64,000 nt of DNA, from assembly GCA_963709775.1 (NCBI GenBank), contig CAVPXS010000003.1, positions 70,310 through 134,309 of the forward strand, given 5' to 3'. Below are positions 1-9,096 of the stretch, in pieces (the stretch's first letter is position 1; the number at the start of each line of letters is the position of its first letter). The translations under genes and the position numbers were made by a program. The notes beneath the pieces were generated by a model that searched no databases, was not told the DNA's origin, and saw only the letters and a program-made list of their open reading frames with translations. Origin of the DNA: Salinimicrobium sp963709775. Its GTDB lineage: Bacteria; Bacteroidota; Bacteroidia; Flavobacteriales; Flavobacteriaceae.

Positions 1-52
1 ACCAACTGGAACTGGTGCAACGAAAAAAATAGAAAAAGAAAAATTATGGTAA
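1..52 (+). CDS. possible 3' end of an upstream gene (5' partial)
   Basis: A frame that is open from the window edge ends at TAA 50-52, overlapping the ATG of the next gene at 46. Only about 16 residues are visible, ending in IEKEKLW, so no family can be named. A short overlap of this kind is usual between co-transcribed genes, but an open stretch this short could also arise by chance. Confidence 0.25.
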   Translation, partial: PTGTGATKKIEKEKLW

Positions 53-459
53 ATTTCCCTGAAAATAAAAAGATCATCCTTTTTGATGGTGTTTGTAATC
101 TTTGCAACAAAACGGTACAAACAATTATCAAGAATGATGTAGATGATGTCTTTAGATTTGCACCCCTTCAAAGCGATGTGGGCCGTCAAATCATTAATGA
201 AAGAGGAATCGACACAGAAAATCTGGATTCGGTAATTCTCATTGAACCCGGAGTTGCTTATTATCACAAGTCAACTGCAGCGATAGAAATATCCAAACAC
301 CTTAAAGGTTATTCATGGCTCAAGTATTTTAAACCCCTTCCCGAAGGTTTTAGAGATGGCATTTATAGCTTTGTTGCAAATAACCGTTACAGCTGGTTTG
401 GCAAAAAGGATACCTGCATGACACCTACTCCCGAGCTGCAGGCTCTCTTCCTAAAATAG
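46..459 (+). CDS. DCC-family thiol-disulfide oxidoreductase-like protein (DUF393)
   Basis: A 137-residue protein with the family signature near the N-terminus: D14-G15 followed by a CxxC pair, C17-N-L-C20, in the context LFDGVCNLC. Length and the single domain fit the DCC/YuxK family, which has a thioredoxin-like fold and is predicted to do thiol-disulfide chemistry in the cytoplasm; the substrate is unknown. No signal peptide or membrane segment is visible. It converges with the minus-strand DUF1704 gene, whose stop lies 4 bases away, and no terminator hairpin is seen between them. The family call is firm; the function is only inferred from the CxxC motif. Confidence 0.85.
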   Translation: MVNFPENKKIILFDGVCNLCNKTVQTIIKNDVDDVFRFAPLQSDVGRQIINERGIDTENLDSVILIEPGVAYYHKSTAAIEISKHLKGYSWLKYFKPLPEGFRDGIYSFVANNRYSWFGKKDTCMTPTPELQALFLK

Positions 460-463
460 TATA

Positions 464-1618
464 TTACTTGAGGTTGCTCAGCAGGAATTTGAGCTTTTCA
501 TTTGTGTTCTTGTTTTCTTTAAAAGAGTGAGGAAAATAAGTATTCTTTTGAGCCAGTTCTTTCTGCTGAAGCTTCTCAATAAGTTCGGCATCTTCCAGGG
601 CAACTTTTCCCGTTAGCAGCAGCCCCATATCTTTTCCGGCAGAATAGTAGTCATAGACCTTCTTAAGGCCCGGCAGGTACTGGTGGTCTTTGGTAAATCC
701 TCCTCCGCGGTGGGCTCTAAGGCTTATCAACCATGAAGTCTCCCTATCCAGTTTATATTGGCTGTATAAAAGATCGAAAGTATCACTGAAGCTGTAGCCT
801 TTTATAAGACTATCGGCTGCTAAAACACGATATGCCAGTTCTTTCACCCTTTTTAAGCTTAGGCTGTCACTCATATATTCACTAAAGATCCCTAAACCTG
901 CCTGGGTTGGATGATTATTGGCGAATCCATGGGAGAATATCCTTAGTCCCTGATCCAAACCATTAAAAGTAGTGAGCATATTAACCCCGATCTCATGATT
1001 GGCAAGAACTTTTAGGTCATTGTCGCTGAATTTTCGGTTCTTCTTCACTACCAGCTCTCTGGAGTTTAATGCCATGGCGGCTCCCGTAATGCTGTTGCTC
1101 TGTCTTATCTTGAATTTAAAAGGATAATGCTCTCCAAAAGCCTGAAAATATGCCTGTGCCTGATCGGCATTATAACGGGGCACCATTTCTTCGGCGTCTT
1201 CTTCTTTATGGAAATGAAGAATGAATTTGGCATTTTTGACATCCTTTTCTGTGGGAGTTCCAAACACCCTTAAGGAGTTATAGAAGAATTTCTTCCCTTT
1301 TCCCACTGTAGCCACGCACTGCACTAAACCTGAATACTCATAGATAGCATCGTAGTAAAGTTTATGTATATCCTCATCTGGAATATCCTCCAGGCGCTGG
1401 CTGAACAATTGCCGCTGCAGGGTATATGGATCGAATTTTAATTTCCGGTATTTAAAAACAGGATCTTCAGAAAATTTAGATCCAAAAAAGCGTTTTTTTT
1501 CCTGCTCAATATTTAACGGATTCAAATAATTCAGCACATCGATTTCCCGCACAAGCCGGTCGAGGTTTTGGTCGATCTCCAAAAGGGTTTTATAGTAATT
1601 GCGGGTTTTATCGGTCAT
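464..1618 (-). CDS. DUF1704 / 'QEGLA motif' putative metallopeptidase-like protein
   Basis: A 384-residue protein matching the DUF1704 family (old name: flavohemoglobin expression-modulating QEGLA motif protein). The C-terminal half carries the hallmark block: HEIGVN, then TQAGLGIFSEY in place of QEGLA, then RAHRGGGFTKD. In the family the first motif is expected to be HExxxH, a zinc-peptidase-type site. Here the second His reads Asn (codon AAT, about 1,000), so catalytic zinc binding may be altered. No signal peptide or membrane span is seen. The AT-rich upstream region holds a possible promoter. Biological role unknown. The ATG at 1618 gives a natural N-terminus. Confidence 0.8.
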   Translation of the reverse strand: MTDKTRNYYKTLLEIDQNLDRLVREIDVLNYLNPLNIEQEKKRFFGSKFSEDPVFKYRKLKFDPYTLQRQLFSQRLEDIPDEDIHKLYYDAIYEYSGLVQCVATVGKGKKFFYNSLRVFGTPTEKDVKNAKFILHFHKEEDAEEMVPRYNADQAQAYFQAFGEHYPFKFKIRQSNSITGAAMALNSRELVVKKNRKFSDNDLKVLANHEIGVNMLTTFNGLDQGLRIFSHGFANNHPTQAGLGIFSEYMSDSLSLKRVKELAYRVLAADSLIKGYSFSDTFDLLYSQYKLDRETSWLISLRAHRGGGFTKDHQYLPGLKKVYDYYSAGKDMGLLLTGKVALEDAELIEKLQQKELAQKNTYFPHSFKENKNTNEKLKFLLSNLK

Positions 1619-1653
1619 TACTGAGGAATTTCAGGTTAAAAATTTTTCCCGGG

Positions 1654-1685
1654 CAAATACAAGGAATTCTCCCAAACCTCGCAAG
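1654..1685 (-). promoter_or_regulatory. candidate Bacteroidota-type promoter for the DUF1704 gene
   Basis: On the minus strand TGTATTTG (1654-1661) fits the -7 consensus TAnnTTTG at 7 of 8 positions. CTTG lies 20 bases upstream (1682-1685) as a weak -33 element. The position, about 35 bases before the ATG, is sensible. The rest of the 1,619-1,925 gap holds only the terminator at 1851. Confidence 0.35.
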
Positions 1686-1850
1686 CTTTGGGATGTAAAA
1701 AAATGGTAAAACTGAGAATAGCTTTAGTACCAATATAAAGGCTTTTTTCCCGGTAAGTCTAATCCTTGGTTGATATGGTAAACTTATATTTTACAATCTC
1801 GCCGAATCTCCGTAAACCAATTATGGCTTCTTAAAATTAGTTTATAAATC

Positions 1851-1880
1851 AAAAGCCCGGATCCAGGATCCGGGCTTTTT
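1851..1880 (-). terminator. intrinsic terminator after the dicarboxylate symporter
   Basis: A near-perfect GC-rich hairpin: AAAAGCCCGGATCC, AG, then GGATCCGGGCTTTTT. It lies about 45 bases after the symporter stop on the minus strand. The symmetric A and T tracts would let it work in both directions. Confidence 0.85.
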
Positions 1881-1925
1881 TATAATGATTTTCTCCAGGC
1901 GTGTAAGGCTGGAAGTAATTATATA

Positions 1926-3242
1926 CTAATGAACCTTCTCCTTTTTTGGAAGATTCTCATCCCATTTTCTCTCATGTGGATCTCCCAGTCTATCCACAGA
2001 TTTTGCTACCATCATGGAAACTGCTGCATCCCCTGTAACATTTACCATAGTACGGCACATATCCAAAGGCCTGTCAACAGCAAAGATGAGGGCAAGACCG
2101 GCTTCCGGGATTCCTGCCTGTGAAAGTACAATTACCAGCATTACCATTCCCGCACCGGGAACCGCTGCAGAACCTATTGAAGCCAGGGTTGCGGTGGCAA
2201 TGATCCCGAGTTGTGCACCTATGGTAAGATCCATTCCAAAAGCCTGGGCTATAAATACCGCGGCTACCGCCTGGTAAAGGCTGGTTCCATCCATATTGAT
2301 TGTTGCACCAATTGGTAATACAAAACTTGTAACTTCTTCGTGAACTCCAAGATGTTCCTCGGTTCTTTCCATGGTCACAGGTAGAGTAGCTGCACTTGAA
2401 CTGGTAGAAAAAGCCAGCAATTGAGCAGGAGCTATTCCATTTTCAAAGAAGGCCGGGTTTCTTCCTGTAGTGACCCAAACGATCAACATATAAACCACAA
2501 TCATAAGGGCAAGCCCTATAAGAACTGTAACTCCATACATAGCTAGTGCCGCAAAGAGATCGGCGCTGGGGGATTCCACCACCAGGGCCGCTAGCAGTGC
2601 AAAAACTCCATATGGTGCGGCCAGCATGATAAGGTCAATAAGTTTTAGAATAACTTCATTAAAACCGTCAAAAAAGGCTTTTACAGGTCTCGCTGTTTCT
2701 TCAGGAATGAGAATAAGCCCCAGTCCAAAAAAGATCGCAAAAAAGATCACCTGTAGCATATTCCCATTATCACTTGCCGCAGCAAAAATATTCCCCGGGA
2801 CTATATCCTCCAGCGCCTGTAGCGGGCCCGCTTCCTTTTGTCGCTGCGCATCGGCTATCTTCATGTTTGCATCACCTTCGTAACTGGTAATAAGATCGTT
2901 TCGGGTATCTTCAGCAATGGCTCCACCGGGCTCTATTAAATTCACCAGTACAAGACCAATGGAAACTGCAATAAGGGTGGTTCCTATATAAATCAAAATG
3001 GTGCGGGTACCCATTTTTGACAATTTCGAAATATCCTTAAGATCGGAGATCCCTTTAATAAGCGAAGCTAAAATTAGAGGCACTGCAATCAATTTAAGGG
3101 CATTAATGAAGATATTCCCAAAAGGTTTTATCCAGTCATTAATAAATTCGGCTCCCCAGGAAAAATTGGTCATGATAAGGGCGAAGATCACCCCGGCTGC
3201 CATTCCCAGTAAAATCTGCCAGTGCAGTGCTAATTTTTTCAT
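1926..3242 (-). CDS. dicarboxylate/amino acid:cation symporter (DAACS family)
   Basis: A 438-residue inner-membrane transporter of the glutamate/C4-dicarboxylate symporter family (GltP, DctA type), which takes up dicarboxylates or acidic amino acids with H+ or Na+. The family marks are the serine-rich re-entrant loop SSSAATLPVTM, the motif GATINMDGTSLYQ, and a later hydrophobic hairpin with PGAGM. About eight hydrophobic segments are present and the length is typical. It follows aroC by 18 bases on the same strand, so read-through is likely, and a strong terminator follows it. The substrate cannot be fixed from sequence. Confidence 0.93.
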   Translation of the reverse strand: MKKLALHWQILLGMAAGVIFALIMTNFSWGAEFINDWIKPFGNIFINALKLIAVPLILASLIKGISDLKDISKLSKMGTRTILIYIGTTLIAVSIGLVLVNLIEPGGAIAEDTRNDLITSYEGDANMKIADAQRQKEAGPLQALEDIVPGNIFAAASDNGNMLQVIFFAIFFGLGLILIPEETARPVKAFFDGFNEVILKLIDLIMLAAPYGVFALLAALVVESPSADLFAALAMYGVTVLIGLALMIVVYMLIVWVTTGRNPAFFENGIAPAQLLAFSTSSSAATLPVTMERTEEHLGVHEEVTSFVLPIGATINMDGTSLYQAVAAVFIAQAFGMDLTIGAQLGIIATATLASIGSAAVPGAGMVMLVIVLSQAGIPEAGLALIFAVDRPLDMCRTMVNVTGDAAVSMMVAKSVDRLGDPHERKWDENLPKKEKVH

Positions 3243-3260
3243 ATTAAAGTGTCTCTGAAA

Positions 3261-4325
3261 TTATATTTTCGACGTTCTGTTCAATAAGTAATAATCTGCA
3301 AGTACCAGTGCTGCCATAGCTTCTACAATAGGGATGGCACGCGGTACCACACAAGGGTCATGCCTGCCCTTACCCTGCATTTCCACCTCCTGCCCTTCAG
3401 CATTAATGGTTTTCTGCTTTTGCATTATTGTGGCGACAGGCTTAAATGCCACACGAAAAACTATATCCATCCCATTGGAAATTCCTCCCTGGATACCTCC
3501 GCTAAAATTGGAAATAGTTGAACCATCAGGTTCAAAAAGGTCATTATGTTCGCTGCCTTTCATGGCCGATCCTGCAAACCCGCTACCATATTCAAATCCT
3601 TTAACAGCATTTATGGAAAGCATGGCTGCGCCCATGGCAGCATGAAGTTTATCAAAAACAGGTTCCCCGAGCCCTTTAGGAACGTTGGAGATAACACACT
3701 CCACTACTCCACCCACAGTATCGCCCTGTGACCTGATTTCTTTGATATAGGCCTCCATTCTCTTGGCAGTCTCAGAGTCCGGACAGCGCACAGGATTCTT
3801 TTCTATTTCTGAAAGCTCCAACTCCTCAAATTTCTTCTGAAGCTGAATTTCTCCTACCGATGAAGTATAAGCTGTAATTTTTATATCCTGAAGCAGTTGC
3901 TTTGCAATAGCTCCCGCGGCTACTCTACAGGCAGTTTCCCGTGCCGAAGATCTTCCACCACCCCTGTAATCCCTGTTCCCATACTTTTGGTCATAAGTAT
4001 AATCGGCGTGAGAAGGGCGGTAAACATCTTTGATGTGGGAGTAATCATTGGATTTTTGATTGGAATTTTCAATTGTAAAACCAATCGGAGTTCCGGTAGT
4101 TTTGCCTTCAAAAATGCCCGAAAGAAATTTCACGCTATCGGGTTCTTTACGCTGGGTAACGATAGCCGATTGTCCCGGCTTACGCCGATCCATTTCCTGC
4201 TGAATCTTTTCAAGGTCAATTTTGAGTCCGGCGGGGCAACCGTCAATTATTCCTCCAATAGCTTCGCCATGAGATTCCCCAAAAGTGGTAAGTCTAAAAA
4301 GTTTTCCGAAGGAATTCCCTGCCAT
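3261..4325 (-). CDS. aroC: chorismate synthase
   Basis: A 354-residue cytoplasmic enzyme that makes chorismate from 5-enolpyruvylshikimate 3-phosphate, the last step of the shikimate pathway; it needs reduced FMN. Family signatures are visible: FGESHG (15-20), the RPSHADYTYDQKYG region, GGGRSSARET, and the C-terminal block GRHDPCVVPRAIP. Length is normal. A Bacteroidota-type promoter candidate lies just upstream, inside the end of the neighbouring dehydrogenase region. The dicarboxylate symporter follows 18 bases downstream. Confidence 0.97.
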   Translation of the reverse strand: MAGNSFGKLFRLTTFGESHGEAIGGIIDGCPAGLKIDLEKIQQEMDRRKPGQSAIVTQRKEPDSVKFLSGIFEGKTTGTPIGFTIENSNQKSNDYSHIKDVYRPSHADYTYDQKYGNRDYRGGGRSSARETACRVAAGAIAKQLLQDIKITAYTSSVGEIQLQKKFEELELSEIEKNPVRCPDSETAKRMEAYIKEIRSQGDTVGGVVECVISNVPKGLGEPVFDKLHAAMGAAMLSINAVKGFEYGSGFAGSAMKGSEHNDLFEPDGSTISNFSGGIQGGISNGMDIVFRVAFKPVATIMQKQKTINAEGQEVEMQGKGRHDPCVVPRAIPIVEAMAALVLADYYLLNRTSKI

Positions 4326-4341
4326 TGAAGGTGATTTTGAG

Positions 4342-4372
4342 CAAATGTAATTTTTTAAGCCAAGATTTGAAA
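4342..4372 (-). promoter_or_regulatory. candidate Bacteroidota-type promoter for aroC
   Basis: On the minus strand TACATTTG (4342-4349) matches the -7 consensus TAnnTTTG exactly. TTTC (4369-4372) sits 19 bases upstream as a -33 element (consensus TTTG). Transcription would start about 10 bases before the aroC ATG. Confidence 0.5.
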
Positions 4373-4375
4373 ATG

Positions 4376-7285
4376 TTATTTAAGAGCCTCCGCCATGATC
4401 GACACGGGATGAAGAGCTTTTTTCCCTGTTCCGTCGAAAATTTGGTGTCGGCAGCTGGTTCCGGGAGCTGCAATAACAGTCTCTTCGGAAGCCTTTCTCA
4501 CTGCCGGGAAAAGGGTTTGTTCCCCTATTTGCATGCTCACTTCATAATGCTCTTTTTCATACCCAAAGGAACCTGCCATCCCGCAACAACCCGAAGGAAT
4601 TACTGTTACCTCAAAATTCTGCGGAAGATTTAGCATCACAAATGTATTTTCAATCCCCGAAAGTGCCTTCTGGTGGCAATGCCCATGTAACTTGATCCTC
4701 TTTTTATCTGAAGTAAAAGAGTCGGCAGTTATATTTCCGGCGACCACTTCCTTCTTGAAAAATTCTTCCAGCAAAAAGGCATTTTTGGATACCCGCGCTG
4801 CAGCTGCTTTATCATCGGCCAGCCTGAGATACTCATCCCGAAAACTTAAAATTGCTGAAGGTTCTAATCCCAAAAGAGGACTTTCTTCAGAAATTAGATC
4901 CTTGAAGATCCCAATGTTCTTATTCGCTACTTCTTTCGCCTCTTTTAAAAACCCTTTTGAAATAAATCCGCGGCCACTTTCGGGATGATCTATGATCTTT
5001 ACTTCATAGTTCAATCCATTAAGCAATTTTATGGCCGCCACTCCTACTTCTGAATCCAGGTAGTTCGTAAATTCATCATTGAAAAGATAAACGGTCTTAA
5101 TTGGATCCTTAATTTTCCTTTGATTTTTCTTGTAGTATGCAGACAAAGTTTGACGCGAAAGTGGCGGCAAGCTTCGCTGCGGAGCAATTCCCATAGTCTT
5201 TTTCAGGATTCCTGAAGTCAGTGAATTGGAAAACATAAAGTTCGAAAAAGGGGAAATTTTCGATGTCTTTTTGTTCATCTCCGCATTAAAAGCAAAAGCC
5301 TTGGAGCGAATGGAACTTCCGTTTACCTGATTGTATTGATATTGAAACTCAGCTTTATAAGCAGCCATATCAACATTTGAAGGACATTCACTTTTACAGC
5401 CTTTACAGCTAATGCAAAGGTCAAGAACCTCTTTTAGCTCTTCATGATCAAAACGATTGGGTTTATTGGAATGCGTCAAAAACTCGCGCAAAGCATTAGC
5501 CCGGGCGCGGGTAGTATCCTTTTCGTTTCGGGTAGCGCGATAACTGGGGCACATGGTTCCACCGGCTTCGGCAGGTTTGCGACAGTCTCCGCTTCCGTTA
5601 CAATTTTCGGCACCTCTAAGAATTCCGAGGGAATCAGAAAAATCCATGAGCGTTTCAATCTCCGGTTCCTCCCGACCCGGCTCGTACCTCAAACTTTCAT
5701 CCATGGGAGGGGCATCAATGATCTTCCCGGGATTAAAAATGTTCCCGGGATCGAAAATGTTTTTTACCCTTTTTAAGAGGTCATAATTCTCATCCCCTAT
5801 CATAAAGCGAATAAATTCTGCTCTTACCCTGCCATCACCGTGTTCCCCACTCATGGAACCCCCATATTTTTTCACCAGGGAAGCGACATCTTCGGTGATC
5901 TTTCTAAAAAGGGCTACATCTTCATCTTTTTTAAGATTGAGAATTGGTCGCAGGTGTAATTCCCCGGCCCCGGCATGGGCGTAATACACTGCCTCCTGCC
6001 CGTAATTCTTCATCAATTCAGAAAACTCTGAAATATATGCCGCGAGATCTTCTACAGCAACAGCAGTATCCTCAATACAAGCCACGGCTTTGCGATCACC
6101 AACTATGTTTCCTAAAAGGCCTAATCCTGCTTTTCGCAATTCCAAAGCAAGTTCAATGGTATCATTTCGCAACACAGGAAGTGCATATGCCAATCCTGAA
6201 TCTGTGAGGGTTTTAAGCAATTCGGCAGTGCGGGCAGTAAGTTCTTCTTCAGAAAAGGCCCTGATTTCAAGCATTAAAATTGCTGCAGGATCTCCTTCTA
6301 TAAAAAACCTGTTCTCTTTGTATTTAAGGCTGTTTTTGGTGCAATCCAAAATTACCTTATCCATCATTTCACAGGTAAACAATGAATGTCTCATAGCAGG
6401 CACCACGGCCTGCAGGCATTTTTCCACCGAATCAAAATGGGCTGCGATCATTACAGCATTTGAAGGCGGCATTTCATCCAGCTGCAAGGTAATTTCAGTT
6501 GTGAACGCAAGGGTGCCCTCGCTGCCGCATAGGAGCTTGCATATATTGATCTTCTCTTCTTTTCCACCTAAGACTTCAGCTAAAATAAGCTCATCTACTG
6601 CGTATCCTGTATTGCGGCGGTGGATCTCGGGTTTTGGGAAACCCGCAGTGATCTGTTGACGTACAACTTCCGGCTTCAGCTCCTCGTATAACTTCCGGTA
6701 GATCTCCCCTTCCATGGAATCCAGCTGCATTTTATCGTGATATTCTTCCGAAGTAACTTCAGAAAAAACAGCTTCAGAACCATCAGAAAGAAGAACTTTC
6801 ATTTCCACGACCTTATCACGGGTGACGCCATATTTAATCGAAGTAGTCCCGCTGGAGTTATTGCCAACCATTCCGCCTATCATACAACGATTGGAAGTGG
6901 AAGTGTTGGGACCAAAAAAAAGATGATGTGACTGGAGATAGCGGTTTAGGTCATCCCGAATTACCCCCGGCTGCACTTTTACAGTCTTCTTTTCAACATT
7001 TAGATCGAGTATTTCGGTAAAATATTTGGAAACGTCTACAACTATACCCTCGCCAACACACTGCCCGGCAAGCGAGGTGCCTGCCGTTCTTGGGATGAGC
7101 GATGTGTTATTTCTGCCAGCAAAAGAAATTAGCTCCCTAATATCCTGTACCGATCCTGGATAGGCAACTGCCAGTGGTACAGTACGGTACACAGAAGCAT
7201 CTGTAGCAAATATTCTACGCCAAAGAGAATCGTAAAAAAGATCTCCTTCAAGGCTTGCCTCAAGATTCTTAAGCTTATCATTCAT
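4376..7285 (-). CDS. FAD-linked oxidase / Fe-S dehydrogenase fusion (YdiJ-like, D-2-hydroxyacid dehydrogenase type)
   Basis: A 969-residue protein with three parts. Residues about 1-270 are an FAD-binding PCMH-type domain (IPRTAGTSLAGQCVGEG, then GNNSSGTTSIKYG). Residues about 270-540 are the FAD-linked oxidase C-terminal domain (HAGAGELHLRPI, MSGEHGDGR). The last third is a 4Fe-4S and CCG domain (CISCKGCKSECPSN, then GHCHQKAL and PSGCCGMAGSFGYE). This layout matches YdiJ and related enzymes that oxidise D-2-hydroxyacids such as D-2-hydroxyglutarate or D-lactate and pass electrons to quinone. The exact substrate is not readable. One Cys-rich motif (CNGSGDCRKP) precedes the ferredoxin block. 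It is transcribed toward aroC, but aroC seems to have its own promoter. Confidence 0.88.
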   Translation of the reverse strand: MNDKLKNLEASLEGDLFYDSLWRRIFATDASVYRTVPLAVAYPGSVQDIRELISFAGRNNTSLIPRTAGTSLAGQCVGEGIVVDVSKYFTEILDLNVEKKTVKVQPGVIRDDLNRYLQSHHLFFGPNTSTSNRCMIGGMVGNNSSGTTSIKYGVTRDKVVEMKVLLSDGSEAVFSEVTSEEYHDKMQLDSMEGEIYRKLYEELKPEVVRQQITAGFPKPEIHRRNTGYAVDELILAEVLGGKEEKINICKLLCGSEGTLAFTTEITLQLDEMPPSNAVMIAAHFDSVEKCLQAVVPAMRHSLFTCEMMDKVILDCTKNSLKYKENRFFIEGDPAAILMLEIRAFSEEELTARTAELLKTLTDSGLAYALPVLRNDTIELALELRKAGLGLLGNIVGDRKAVACIEDTAVAVEDLAAYISEFSELMKNYGQEAVYYAHAGAGELHLRPILNLKKDEDVALFRKITEDVASLVKKYGGSMSGEHGDGRVRAEFIRFMIGDENYDLLKRVKNIFDPGNIFNPGKIIDAPPMDESLRYEPGREEPEIETLMDFSDSLGILRGAENCNGSGDCRKPAEAGGTMCPSYRATRNEKDTTRARANALREFLTHSNKPNRFDHEELKEVLDLCISCKGCKSECPSNVDMAAYKAEFQYQYNQVNGSSIRSKAFAFNAEMNKKTSKISPFSNFMFSNSLTSGILKKTMGIAPQRSLPPLSRQTLSAYYKKNQRKIKDPIKTVYLFNDEFTNYLDSEVGVAAIKLLNGLNYEVKIIDHPESGRGFISKGFLKEAKEVANKNIGIFKDLISEESPLLGLEPSAILSFRDEYLRLADDKAAAARVSKNAFLLEEFFKKEVVAGNITADSFTSDKKRIKLHGHCHQKALSGIENTFVMLNLPQNFEVTVIPSGCCGMAGSFGYEKEHYEVSMQIGEQTLFPAVRKASEETVIAAPGTSCRHQIFDGTGKKALHPVSIMAEALK

Positions 7286-7387
7286 AGTTGTATAATTATC
7301 AGACCATTGCCCGGCCGATTAACAGGTCTTAATTAACATTAACATTTAATTAGCTGAAGGCGGGAATAGTTGGTCTGACAGATAGTA

Positions 7388-7395
7388 TAATTTTG
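7388..7395 (+). promoter_or_regulatory. -7 promoter element for the small outer-membrane protein
   Basis: TAATTTTG matches TAnnTTTG exactly and ends 24 bases before the ATG at 7420. No well-spaced -33 TTTG is present; a TTGG near 7371 is too close. This is therefore a one-box match. Confidence 0.4.
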
Positions 7396-7419
7396 TAGGA
7401 ACAAATTAAATGAAAAGAT

Positions 7420-7905
7420 ATGAAAAAAATTGTTTTACTGACTTTATGTATTTTTGGATTTACCCTTAATTCTCAAGCACAAAATATTGCCGACCATGCT
7501 CTTGGATTGCGTTTAGGAGACAACAATGGTGTTGGAACTGAAATTTCTTACCAGCACGGGTTGTCAGAAAACAATCGACTTGAACTGGATCTTGGTTGGA
7601 GCAGCCGTGGAGAATACGATGCTTTTCGCCTTACGGGAATTTATCAATGGCTTTGGAATATCGAAGGTGGATTTAACTGGTATGCCGGTGTTGGAGCAGG
7701 TTTAGGTTCTGTTGATGTTAATGACCACCATCATGATGATGATGACGGTCTTTTTATTACTGCAGCAGGAAACATTGGAATTGAGTACGATTTTGACTTT
7801 CCACTCCTGTTATCTCTTGACTTTAGACCAGAAGTTGGTTTAGTCAACTACTATGGTGATGACCTTGGTTTTGATGTAGCACTTGGAATAAGATACCAGT
7901 TCTAG
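7420..7905 (+). CDS. small outer-membrane beta-barrel-like protein
   Basis: A 161-residue secreted protein. Residues 1-20 form a signal peptide ending LNSQAQ. The rest alternates polar and hydrophobic residues in short strands rich in Gly and aromatics, and it ends in RYQF, the C-terminal aromatic typical of Bam-inserted barrels. Predicted strands suggest a small eight-stranded barrel. Around residues 107-113 one loop reads HHHDDDD, a possible metal-binding patch. It stands alone between two oppositely transcribed genes, with a terminator right after it. No specific family is recognised; the barrel call rests on sequence pattern. Confidence 0.7.
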   Translation: MKKIVLLTLCIFGFTLNSQAQNIADHALGLRLGDNNGVGTEISYQHGLSENNRLELDLGWSSRGEYDAFRLTGIYQWLWNIEGGFNWYAGVGAGLGSVDVNDHHHDDDDGLFITAAGNIGIEYDFDFPLLLSLDFRPEVGLVNYYGDDLGFDVALGIRYQF

Positions 7906-7926
7906 ATCAAGCATAAACATAATTAT

Positions 7927-7970
7927 AAAGGCTGCTAAAATTTAATTTTTGGCAGCCTTTTCTTTTTGCA
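7927..7970 (+). terminator. terminator between the beta-barrel gene and bshA
   Basis: Stem AAAGGCTGC (7927-7935) pairs with GCAGCCTTT (7952-7960), and TTTTCTTTTT follows. The bshA stop codon lies inside the loop, so this hairpin sits in the 3' end of bshA and ends transcription of the plus-strand gene. Confidence 0.75.
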
Positions 7971-9093
7971 CCAGATCTAAAGCCTTTTGGTACAGATCTT
8001 CGTAGAGAGGAACTACAGAATACACATCAAATACAAAGGCCTGCTTACGGGCGTTGTCCTTAAATTTTCTTAGCGTTTCATCATTTTCCAGGATACGTAT
8101 GGCGTTTGCTGCCATTTCTCCAACCTCTCCCACATCGCTCAAAAAACCTGAAAATCCCTGCTTATTGACTTCCGGAAGTCCGCCGGTGTTGGTAGAGATC
8201 ACGGGTACGCCGTTGACCATTGCCTCCAGAGCCGCAAGTCCAAAACTTTCTTTTTCAGAAGGTAAAAGGAAAAGATCGGAATAACTTAGCACCTTATCTA
8301 TTTCGTGAGATTCCCCAAGAAATAAAACTTTTTCCTCCAGCCCCAGGTCATGTACCAGTTCTTCGGCCATTTCCCTTTCGGGCCCCTGCCCTACCATAAT
8401 GAGCTTGGATTTTAGCTTTTTCTGAACCTCGTAAAAGATCATGATCACATCCCTTATACGTTTCACTTTCCGCAGGTTACTTACGTGAGTAATGATCCTT
8501 TCATCACTTTCGGCAAGCATCGTCCTTTGGCAGTTGCTAATTGACTGAGTGTATTTTGTGGTATCAATAAAGTTTGGGACCACGTTGATCTCACGCTTAA
8601 CGTTGAAAAGCCTCAATGTATCTGCTTTAAGGCTCTGGGAAACCGAGGTCACGACATCGCTGCTGTTTATACTAAAAGTTACCGCCGGTTTGTAGAAAGG
8701 ATGGTTTCCCACCAGGGTAATATCTGTCCCATGAAGGGTGGTCACCATTGGCAGGTAAATTCCTTCTTCCTCCAGCATCTTTTTTGCCATGTAACCTGCA
8801 TAAGCGTGAGGAATAGCATAATGTACATGCAGCACCTCTATCTTATGAAGTTTCACCATGTCAACCAGTTTGCTGCTTAATGCAAGCTCGTATGGCTGAT
8901 AATGAAAAAGTGGATATTCAGGGACATTTACTTCATGAAAATGTATGTTATGCGAAAGTTGTTCCAGCCTTACCGGCTGTTTATATGTAATAAAATGGAT
9001 CTCATGGCCTCTCCTGGAGAGTGCCATTCCCAATTCTGTAGCAACCACACCACTTCCACCAAAGGTGGGGTAACAAACAATGCCTATTTTCAT
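7942..9093 (-). CDS. bshA: N-acetyl-alpha-D-glucosaminyl L-malate synthase BshA
   Basis: A 383-residue GT4-family glycosyltransferase that joins UDP-GlcNAc and L-malate in the first step of bacillithiol synthesis. The N-terminus MKIGIVCYPTFGGSGVVATE is typical of BshA, with the Gly-rich loop at G12-G15. A LHGTDITLVG segment and the C-terminal EKESFGLAALEAMVNG (an E-x7-E retaining GT motif) are present. It starts 3 bases after the GH3/beta-lactamase gene stop, so it is co-transcribed with that gene. bshB and bshC are not in the window. Confidence 0.95.
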   Translation of the reverse strand: MKIGIVCYPTFGGSGVVATELGMALSRRGHEIHFITYKQPVRLEQLSHNIHFHEVNVPEYPLFHYQPYELALSSKLVDMVKLHKIEVLHVHYAIPHAYAGYMAKKMLEEEGIYLPMVTTLHGTDITLVGNHPFYKPAVTFSINSSDVVTSVSQSLKADTLRLFNVKREINVVPNFIDTTKYTQSISNCQRTMLAESDERIITHVSNLRKVKRIRDVIMIFYEVQKKLKSKLIMVGQGPEREMAEELVHDLGLEEKVLFLGESHEIDKVLSYSDLFLLPSEKESFGLAALEAMVNGVPVISTNTGGLPEVNKQGFSGFLSDVGEVGEMAANAIRILENDETLRKFKDNARKQAFVFDVYSVVPLYEDLYQKALDLVQKEKAAKN

Positions 9094-9096
9094 GTA

